Assembly (NCBI GenBank): GCA_029856295.1
Contig: JAHQWS010000071.1
Location: 1 to 8,577 of the forward strand
Reading direction: 5' to 3'
DNA: 8,577 bases
DNA from: Promethearchaeia archaeon
GTDB lineage: Archaea > Asgardarchaeota > Lokiarchaeia > Sigyniarchaeales > SOKP01
Shown: positions 1 through 5,046 of the stretch, piece after piece
Position numbering within the stretch: position 1 is the first letter of the stretch
Layout: each line of letters begins with the position of its first letter
Notes under the pieces: model-generated
What the model was told of the DNA's origin: nothing
Database searches by the model: none
What the model saw: the letters and a program-made list of their open reading frames with translations, nothing else
Translations under genes and position numbers: made by a program

Positions 1-273
1 AGCATAAACAGGAATATTGTGTTTATTTATTAAATCATGACACGCACCAAAATGATCTTCGTGCTGATGACTTAATACACATTTTTCAAGTTCATTGAAA
101 TCAAGGTGGTTCAAGAAAGCATCTTTGGCGTGGTGGTGCCCACAATCAATTAATAATCCATCTATTAAATACGCAGATACCCAGATGACCGGTTTATTTT
201 GAAGATCTAATGTTGCCATCCTGTAAATTTTAACACTTTCTTTCTCTAACTTCTCAACTATTACTGGAATCAT
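1..273 (-). CDS. Metallo-beta-lactamase-fold hydrolase, N-terminal part (cut by window edge)
   Basis: A reading frame from an ATG at 273 runs for 91 codons to the window edge without a stop, so only the N-terminus is visible. It opens with the beta-strand pattern usual for the fold, including YLIDGLLIDCGHHH at about residues 35-48. It then carries the metal-binding motif HxHxDH as SHQHEDHFG (H69, H71, D73, H74). In this family those residues bind one or two metal ions, usually zinc, and activate water for hydrolysis. Many members act on thioesters, phosphodiesters or lactones, and the substrate here cannot be told. An in-frame TGA eight codons or fewer upstream limits the choice of start. It lies 63 bp after the third crotonase on the same strand, so a thioesterase-like role is possible but is only inferred. 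The fold assignment is firm. Confidence 0.85.
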   Translation of the reverse strand, partial: MIPVIVEKLEKESVKIYRMATLDLQNKPVIWVSAYLIDGLLIDCGHHHAKDAFLNHLDFNELEKCVLSHQHEDHFGACHDLINKHNIPVYA

Positions 274-305
274 AGATTCTAACCTAATTCAGTTCATTAT
301 TCTCC

Positions 306-312
306 AAAAAAA
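306..312 (-). terminator. T7 tract between crotonase paralog 1 and the MBL-fold gene
   Basis: Seven T residues on the minus strand begin about 24 bases after the stop of paralog 1. They may cause partial termination before the MBL-fold gene. No hairpin precedes them. Confidence 0.3.
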
Positions 313-336
313 GTTGATATGGGTTAAAGAAAAGTA

Positions 337-1182
337 TTATTTTAATGGGTATTTCGGCTTTCTTTTTTCAAAGAAGGCGCTTGATGCTTCATTTACATCT
401 TTAGAAGAAAATGTTAGTACAATTGAACTATTTTCAAATTGACAAATGTTTTCTAAACTTGGGGAATCTAAAGAAAGATTAATTGCTTCTTTTGTCATTC
501 TTAGTCCTAAAGGACTTTTGGTTAGCAATTCTTCTGCCAGTTCTATTGCTGAATTTAATAAAGCGTTCTCATTAACTATTTTGACAGCTAATCCAATTTT
601 TTCAGCTTCAATTCCATTTATACCCCTCCCACTTAATAAAATTTCAGCAGCCCTTGCCCTTCCTATAAGGCGTGGTAAGAAATAGCTTCCACCTACATCT
701 GCTCCACTAAGCCCTATATTAATTGAGGCGTTTATAAAATTTGCTCCTTCAGACACGATTCGGATATCTGCTGCCATTGCAAAACCAAAACCCCCTCCCG
801 CAGCAGCGCCTTGAACAATTGCAATTATTGGTTGCGAAATTTTGCGCATTTTAATGTACATTTGACTTATTCTCCATTGATGATACATCTTTCTTTTTAA
901 AGGTTCAGGAATATTCAGATAATAAAACTTCTCATATCCTTCTGGGGTTCTTTTAGTATTCAAAATTAATCCTTCATTTAAATCAGTTCCGGCGCAAAAA
1001 TGTTTTCCTTCTGCCTTTAATATCAAAACCCGACATTCTAAATTAACCATCAAGTGGTCTAATAACGCATGAAGATCTTCTTCCATCTGAAATGAAATTG
1101 CGTTTAATTTTTCAGGTCTATTTAGTGTTACTATTCCTATACCATTTTCTCTTAATTCAAATTTTATTGTTTCAAACTCCAT
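337..1182 (-). CDS. Enoyl-CoA hydratase/isomerase (crotonase) family protein, paralog 1
   Basis: This is a 281-residue crotonase-fold protein, a normal family length. The first oxyanion-hole segment is HFCAGTDL (61-68), the second is QGAAAGGGFGFAMAADIRI (124-142), and the C-terminus ends in the usual FFEKRKPKYP. The family binds acyl-CoA thioesters and stabilises an enolate for hydration, isomerisation, dehalogenation or C-C bond reactions. Against rat mitochondrial enoyl-CoA hydratase, the position of Glu144 is Gly133 and that of Glu164 is Ser153. Ordinary syn-hydratase chemistry is therefore doubtful. Asp162, in GLSGADVGGSY, lies in the loop that holds the catalytic Asp of dienoyl-CoA isomerase and 4-chlorobenzoyl-CoA dehalogenase. 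The ATG at 1182 follows a GTGAT ribosome-binding motif (TTGTGATAAGATATG). It is the last of three tandem paralogs, 25 bp after paralog 2 and so probably co-transcribed with it. It is the most divergent of the three. The reaction is unknown. Confidence 0.9.
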   Translation of the reverse strand: MEFETIKFELRENGIGIVTLNRPEKLNAISFQMEEDLHALLDHLMVNLECRVLILKAEGKHFCAGTDLNEGLILNTKRTPEGYEKFYYLNIPEPLKRKMYHQWRISQMYIKMRKISQPIIAIVQGAAAGGGFGFAMAADIRIVSEGANFINASINIGLSGADVGGSYFLPRLIGRARAAEILLSGRGINGIEAEKIGLAVKIVNENALLNSAIELAEELLTKSPLGLRMTKEAINLSLDSPSLENICQFENSSIVLTFSSKDVNEASSAFFEKRKPKYPLK

Positions 1183-1207
1183 ATCTTATCACAATCTCAT
1201 TGGTTAA

Positions 1208-2068
1208 TTACATTAATGGATATTTTGGCTTCCTTTTATCAAAAAATGCATTTATGCCTTCCATTAGATCCGAGGAAGTCGAACATAACATTTGTGAACG
1301 ATTTTCTAATTGCATTATGGTTTCTAAACTGGGAGAATCCATAGTCAAATTAATTGCTTCTTTAGTCATTCGAAGTCCAAGTGGACTCTTTGTAAGTAAT
1401 TCTTCAGCTATTTCTGTTGCACCTTCTAATAACTTACTATCATCACCTTTTATCAGCTTAAAAACAAGACCTATTTTCTCTGCCTCTTCAGCATCTACAA
1501 ATCGTCCGGTATATAAAATTTCGGCAGCTCTTGACATACCGATTAATCGTGGTAAATGGTAGCTACTTGCTAAATCAGATCCTGAAAATCCAATATTTAT
1601 AAACGAATTTGCAAATCTAGCGTTTTCGCCACATATCCGTATGTCTGATGCTAAAGCAAAAGTAAATCCTGCTCCCGTAGCCGCTCCATGAATTACTGCT
1701 ATTATAGGCTGAGAAATCTTTCTCATTTTAGGAATTAAATGGGAAGTGCGCCATTGCCCATACATCTTTGCCTTGATTATATCCTTATCCGGAGCTCTTG
1801 CATAGAAAAACTTTTCTTTCAACTCCGGGGGTTTCTTCTTAGTTTGAAGTATCGCAGACTCTCTTAGGTCTAATCCCGCGCAGAAAGCCCTTCCAGCAGC
1901 TTTTAATATGAGAACGCGACAATCCAAATTCACCATTAGATCATCAAAGATTTGATGAAGATCTTCTATCATTTGAAAATTCATAGCATTTAATTTATCC
2001 GGACGGTTGAGGGTTAAAATACCGATCCCATCCTCTCTCAACTCAAATAAAAGAGTTTCATATTCCAT
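1208..2068 (-). CDS. Enoyl-CoA hydratase/isomerase (crotonase) family protein, paralog 2
   Basis: This is a 286-residue crotonase. The oxyanion-hole segments are AFCAGLDL (61-68) and HGAATGAGFTFALASDIRI (127-145). The motif FSGSDLASSYHLPRLIG (161-177) supplies the retained Asp165. The positions of the two classical hydratase glutamates are Thr136 and Phe156, so this copy also lacks the standard acid/base pair. It differs from its neighbours in the mobile loop after the first oxyanion segment (about residues 75-105), which is longer and more charged (KKKPPELKEKFF, then RAPDKDIIKAKM). That loop usually shapes the acyl pocket, so a different substrate is plausible. It also has GAG where the other two have GGG. 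The ATG at 2068 aligns with the paralogs and follows a TTGATAAG motif. It is 99 bp downstream of paralog 3 and resembles it most closely, at roughly two-thirds identity by eye. Confidence 0.9.
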   Translation of the reverse strand: MEYETLLFELREDGIGILTLNRPDKLNAMNFQMIEDLHQIFDDLMVNLDCRVLILKAAGRAFCAGLDLRESAILQTKKKPPELKEKFFYARAPDKDIIKAKMYGQWRTSHLIPKMRKISQPIIAVIHGAATGAGFTFALASDIRICGENARFANSFINIGFSGSDLASSYHLPRLIGMSRAAEILYTGRFVDAEEAEKIGLVFKLIKGDDSKLLEGATEIAEELLTKSPLGLRMTKEAINLTMDSPSLETIMQLENRSQMLCSTSSDLMEGINAFFDKRKPKYPLM

Positions 2069-2103
2069 TTTCTTATCAATTTTAACTTTTTTTTTTGTTA
2101 GGA

Positions 2104-2116
2104 TTATTTAGTATAG
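2104..2116 (-). promoter_or_regulatory. Weak TATA-like box upstream of crotonase paralog 2
   Basis: The minus strand reads CTATACTAAATAA within the 99-bp gap before paralog 2, at a distance that would give a leader of roughly 15-20 bases. The match is weak and the gene could equally be read through from paralog 3. Confidence 0.25.
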
Positions 2117-2167
2117 TTTTAATTAAAGGTTTCAAACATTTTAAAAGTTGATTTGTTTAAAGCACGA

Positions 2168-3019
2168 TTAAAGTTTAGGATATTTCGGCTTTCTTTTTTC
2201 AAAAAAAGCTAACATTCCTTCTAAAACATCACTAGAGGCACTAGTAATCATTTGTCCCCGATTTTCAAGCTGGATTATGGTTTCTAAACTGGGGGAATCC
2301 ATCGTCAAATTGATGGCCTCTTTCGTCATTCTTAACCCAAGTGGACTTTTTAGTAGTAATTCTTCTGCTATTTCCATCGCTGCTTTTAATAATTTAGACT
2401 CATTTCCCATCACTGTTTTTAAGACAAGTCCTATGTTTTCGGCTTCTTGAGCATCCACAAATCGTCCGGTATATAAAATCTCAGTAGCTCTGGATAAACC
2501 TATTAAACGGGGTAAAAAATAGCTGGTTCCCACATCAGAACCGGAAAGCCCTAATTTAATAAACGCATTATTAAATTTTGCCTTTTCCCCTGCTATTCTT
2601 ATGTCTGAGGCTAATGCAAGCGCGAATCCACCGCCCGTAGCCGGCCCATGAATGATGGCGATTATAGGTTGACTTATTTTTCTCATTTTCACGATGACCC
2701 GGCTTAATCTAGATTGAAAGTATATCCTATTTTTCAATACTTCAGGGATATTCAAATAATAGAATTTCTTGTATTCTTCCGGTTTTCTTTTAGTATTTAG
2801 CACATTCATTTCTTTCAAATCTAATCCGGCACAAAATGCACGTCCTTCTCCTTTTAAAATTAAAACACGACAATCTAAATTCGTCATCAAGTGATCAAAG
2901 ATGTTATTTAGATCTTCGAACATTTGAAATGACATCGCATTCAAATTGTCTGGTCGATTGAGCGTTAATATCCCAATACCATTAGAATTCAATTCAAACT
3001 TAAGAGTTTCAAACATCAT
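2168..3019 (-). CDS. Enoyl-CoA hydratase/isomerase (crotonase) family protein, paralog 3
   Basis: This is a 283-residue crotonase when started at the ATG at 3019. The frame stays open to a GTG at 3046, but three things favour 3019. The paralogs start at the equivalent residue (M-x-F/Y-ET). A TGATGA motif lies just upstream. A TATA-like box at 3057-3068 would place the transcript start near 3035, inside the longer version. Signatures are AFCAGLDL (61-68), HGPATGGGFALALASDIRI (124-142) and GLSGSDVGTSYFLPRLIG (157-174). The classical Glu positions are Ala133 and Phe153, and Asp162 is kept. It is the first crotonase gene after the oxidoreductase gene, with a 105-bp gap. Likely substrates are acyl-CoA thioesters, but the chemistry cannot be assigned from sequence. 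The second ATG at 3016 is an equally possible start. Confidence 0.9.
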   Translation of the reverse strand: MMFETLKFELNSNGIGILTLNRPDNLNAMSFQMFEDLNNIFDHLMTNLDCRVLILKGEGRAFCAGLDLKEMNVLNTKRKPEEYKKFYYLNIPEVLKNRIYFQSRLSRVIVKMRKISQPIIAIIHGPATGGGFALALASDIRIAGEKAKFNNAFIKLGLSGSDVGTSYFLPRLIGLSRATEILYTGRFVDAQEAENIGLVLKTVMGNESKLLKAAMEIAEELLLKSPLGLRMTKEAINLTMDSPSLETIIQLENRGQMITSASSDVLEGMLAFFEKRKPKYPKL

Positions 3020-3056
3020 AGTAGACAAATCATCAGTTAAAGGCACTAATTAAGAA

Positions 3057-3068
3057 AATATTATATTT
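3057..3068 (-). promoter_or_regulatory. TATA-like box upstream of crotonase paralog 3
   Basis: On the minus strand the bases read AAATATAATATT. At the usual archaeal spacing transcription would begin near 3035, about 16 bases before the ATG at 3019. This suggests the crotonase genes can be transcribed separately from the oxidoreductase. The surrounding DNA is AT-rich, so chance matches are common. Confidence 0.4.
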
Positions 3069-3113
3069 GAAACAATTTAAGACTATTTAATTAAAACTCA
3101 ATAAAATTAAGGA

Positions 3114-3120
3114 AAAAAAT
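3114..3120 (-). terminator. Oligo-T tract after the oxidoreductase gene
   Basis: Read on the minus strand, seven T residues lie 4-11 bases past the stop codon, followed by another T-rich stretch. Archaeal RNA polymerase often terminates on such tracts without a hairpin. Termination may be partial, since the crotonase genes follow on the same strand. Confidence 0.4.
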
Positions 3121-3124
3121 AGCG

Positions 3125-4174
3125 TTAATCATTTAAATTAACCAACAATTCAAGGCTATCTATACGTTTTGTATCAGGTATTTCAAGGATAAAGTCCTTT
3201 CCAAAAGCTAAAGCTGGAGTTAAGGCTCCTTTGGGAGATAATTCAAAGACCTTTTCAACACTTCTAACGCTTGCGACAGCAGTAAATTTATAACCTTCCA
3301 TCGTTTCTAGCCAAGCTTGAGCTTCTTGTCCATCATTATTTGTTGTTCGAGCCCAGATATAAGAACGTGCTGTATTTCTCATAAATTCATTAGGTCCTTG
3401 AATATTATTTTCGATCCACTCATGAATTTTTTCTTTCTTTAGCCTTGAAACTTTCATTAAGTCAACCATAGTTTTTGAATAGGGCATATACACAATAATA
3501 TTTGGAATCCCAGTTGTAATATAAGCAGTAGCTAAATCACCCCATACTGTAGGGGTTACTTTTCGTACTTTATCAGAGAAACGCACCTTACGCACTCCAT
3601 TTCCAAGAGTCAGTTTTGAAAGCTTACCGTTTTCACGAATTAATAATCCCCTAGATATATGCTCAAATATTGTTTTTAAGGTGCCAGGACTCACCCCGCC
3701 CTCACCAGCAATGGCAAGTTCTAAGTGCGTAGGATTAATAATCTGTTCACTAACATGTTTGGCCAAACAATCAGTGGGTACCACATCAAATCCTACTCCC
3801 GAAATGATAGTAATCCCTTTTTCACGGGCCTTCTCATCATATTCAAAGTTCTGTTCGAATACAGGGACTTCACCTGTTATATCCAGATAATTTGTACCTG
3901 CTTTTAAACATGCTTGAACCATTGGTTCACTCGTATGGATATAAGGTCCCGCAGCATGAAAAACCAAATCAAACTCAGCTATTGTGTTATAAAGATCAAT
4001 TTTATTGTTTAAGTCAAATATCCTATAATCTAAATCCAACTCATTAGCTAAAGGAATAACTTTTTCAGCAGAACGACCTGCTAAAACTGGTCTATGTCCG
4101 CGTGAAATCGCTTCTTGAGTAATTAATTTACCTGTGTATCCATTTGCTCCATATAAAATCCATTTCTTTTTCAT
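3125..4174 (-). CDS. Saccharopine-dehydrogenase-like NAD(P)-dependent oxidoreductase
   Basis: With the ATG at 4174 this is a 349-residue protein. An N-terminal Rossmann fold shows WILYGANGYTGKLI (GxxGxxG at Gly9, Gly12, Gly15) and LAGRS, where Arg34 suits an NADP phosphate. Next come AAGPY and YLDITGE, then GVGFDVVPTDCLA, all typical of the saccharopine dehydrogenase/reductase-like family that includes SCCPDH and mycobacterial trans-acting enoyl reductases. The C-terminal GALTPALAFGKDFILEIP is also typical. True lysine-pathway enzymes differ, so reduction of an unsaturated or keto acyl group is a better guess given the crotonases downstream, but this is inference. The frame is open to an ATG at 4258. 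The later start is preferred because it begins directly with the first Rossmann strand and has AAGTGAG nine bases upstream. A T-rich stretch follows the stop codon. Confidence 0.87.
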   Translation of the reverse strand: MKKKWILYGANGYTGKLITQEAISRGHRPVLAGRSAEKVIPLANELDLDYRIFDLNNKIDLYNTIAEFDLVFHAAGPYIHTSEPMVQACLKAGTNYLDITGEVPVFEQNFEYDEKAREKGITIISGVGFDVVPTDCLAKHVSEQIINPTHLELAIAGEGGVSPGTLKTIFEHISRGLLIRENGKLSKLTLGNGVRKVRFSDKVRKVTPTVWGDLATAYITTGIPNIIVYMPYSKTMVDLMKVSRLKKEKIHEWIENNIQGPNEFMRNTARSYIWARTTNNDGQEAQAWLETMEGYKFTAVASVRSVEKVFELSPKGALTPALAFGKDFILEIPDTKRIDSLELLVNLND

Positions 4175-4388
4175 TATTCTCACTTTTCTTTTATAATTAG
4201 CAGATTTTTGGTAAACTGATTGAATTGGGTATAATTCAAGAAATATTTTTTCACCCATATCAAAAAGCAGCTTATCATGATTTCTTTTATTTTTAGAAAT
4301 ATAATTCTTTGTCTAATGATTTATTTGATTATCTTATATTCTGGATATCAAAATAACTAGTTTACTGGAATTTTATTTTGAAGAATAA

Positions 4389-4408
4389 AAATCATTGAGA
4401 AATGATTT
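4389..4408. repeat. 8-bp perfect inverted repeat
   Basis: AAATCATT and AATGATTT are exact reverse complements separated by GAGA. The site lies about 55 bases upstream of the TATA box of the 4558 gene, a position where archaeal activators can bind. It could be an operator or a chance feature of AT-rich DNA. Confidence 0.4.
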
Positions 4409-4460
4409 AAAACACTCTTTTTTGCCCAATTTCTGAAAGTCTATTATTGAATTTATAAAA

Positions 4461-4470
4461 ATATATAAAT
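4461..4470 (+). promoter_or_regulatory. TATA box of the left four-helix membrane protein gene
   Basis: The sequence ATATATAAAT begins 97 bases before the start codon, giving a leader of about 65 bases. The right-hand paralog has its TATA box 96 bases before its own start. Between TATA and ATG the two leaders share TCTTAAT, TCCAATAAA and GAGATG at similar distances, which strongly raises confidence that this is the real promoter. Confidence 0.6.
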
Positions 4471-4557
4471 AAACATCCATCTTAATATTATTTTAATTCA
4501 TTTAAAAAAAACCAAATCCAATAAATATTTTAAAAATCTCAAGAGATGATTTTATAA

Positions 4558-4953
4558 ATGGCAGAAGTAACAAAAGAAGTAAAAATAGTATTAATAATTG
4601 ATGCGATCGCTGCACTCATCTTTACATTTCTCTATTTAATAATACCGGAAACATATGCCAGTTTAGTTGATCCATTAGTATTTGATCCTTACTATTGGAG
4701 GGCATTTGGAGGAACACTTTTAGTTCTTGCTATTATGGCTCTGGTTGCTTTAAAGAGAGCAGAGGTAGAACAGGTCAAATTTCTGATTGAATTTGCAATA
4801 TTGTGGTGTGTTGTAATCCTTGCCCTAAACATATGGGAATTAATTGTACTTCCAATTTCGCCTACATATACACAAACAACGTGGTTTGATAGCGTAGTGT
4901 TAATCGTTTTAATCATTCTTAATGCCTATTTCTATAATCGGGATCTAAAATAA
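4558..4953 (+). CDS. Small four-helix membrane protein, left copy
   Basis: This is a 131-residue hydrophobic protein with four predicted membrane helices at about 10-29, 50-65, 77-98 and 109-125. It has no signal peptide beyond the first helix. A short charged N-terminus (MAEVTKEVK) and a basic loop (KRAEVEQVK, 66-74) between helices 2 and 3 suggest that both ends and this loop face the cytoplasm. It aligns without a gap to the protein at 8017-8412, with 51 of 131 residues identical. Shared positions include Pro30, Tyr33-Ala34, Pro44, Arg48, Gly51, Lys66-Arg67, Glu78, Trp83, Trp93, Pro99, Thr108-Trp109, Asn122 and Arg128. I do not recognise the family, and no enzymatic motif is visible. The start is supported by a GATGAT motif upstream and by the identical start of the paralog. 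It converges on the rod-protein gene. Confidence 0.85.
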   Translation: MAEVTKEVKIVLIIDAIAALIFTFLYLIIPETYASLVDPLVFDPYYWRAFGGTLLVLAIMALVALKRAEVEQVKFLIEFAILWCVVILALNIWELIVLPISPTYTQTTWFDSVVLIVLIILNAYFYNRDLK

Positions 4954-4987
4954 TATAGAAAGGAGTTAAACAAATCTAAATCTTATA

Positions 4988-4997
4988 TTTTTTTTTT
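4988..4997 (+). terminator. T10 tract after the left membrane protein gene
   Basis: Ten consecutive T residues lie 35 bases after the stop codon in the 93-bp convergent gap. This is a typical archaeal oligo-T terminator. No stem precedes it. Confidence 0.6.
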
Positions 4998-5022
4998 CAT
5001 TTTAAAAAGCTTCCTGAAATTC

Positions 5023-5046
5023 AAATAAAATAAAAAAGAAAAAAAA
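5023..5046 (-). terminator. T-rich tract after the rod-protein gene
   Basis: Directly after the stop codon the minus strand has eight T residues, then a C, six more T residues and further T-rich sequence. Together with the plus-strand T10 tract it would insulate the two converging genes from each other. Confidence 0.55.

Larger units (their letters stand above)
4175..4557. other. Divergent intergenic region between oxidoreductase and membrane protein genes
   Basis: This 383-bp stretch contains no convincing gene. It holds the in-frame but probably untranslated 5' extension of the oxidoreductase frame (4175-4258), an 8-bp inverted repeat (4389-4408) and a TATA box at 4461-4470 for the plus-strand gene. 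The oxidoreductase promoter must also lie here, but several AT-rich candidates are equally good and I do not choose one. I see no tRNA or structured RNA. Confidence 0.6.

Noticed and set aside
446..1562. Plus-strand open frames of 79 and 156 codons at 446-685 and 1092-1562
   Set aside because: They lie antisense to the crotonase genes, show no family pattern, and mirror each other only because the crotonase genes are paralogous.
3020..3046. GTG start for crotonase paralog 3
   Set aside because: The paralogs start nine codons later, and the likely transcript start falls inside the extension.
3681..3907. Plus-strand open frames of 60-69 codons
   Set aside because: They are antisense to the well-supported oxidoreductase, have no ribosome-binding motif and resemble no known family.
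4175..4258. N-terminal extension of the oxidoreductase (28 residues)
   Set aside because: It precedes the first Rossmann strand, matches nothing in the family, and the ATG at 4174 has its own GTGAG motif.
4536..4547. Small hairpin ATCTC-AA-GAGAT just before the left membrane protein start
   Set aside because: A 5-bp stem with a two-base loop is too weak to claim as a regulatory RNA element, and the right paralog does not keep the left arm.
4692..4916. Minus-strand 74-codon frame
   Set aside because: It is antisense to the left membrane protein gene, whose frame is confirmed by its paralog. No equivalent frame is evident in the right copy.
4959..4965. AAAGGAG ribosome-binding-like sequence after the left membrane protein gene
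   Set aside because: No start codon or open frame follows it before the T-rich terminator.
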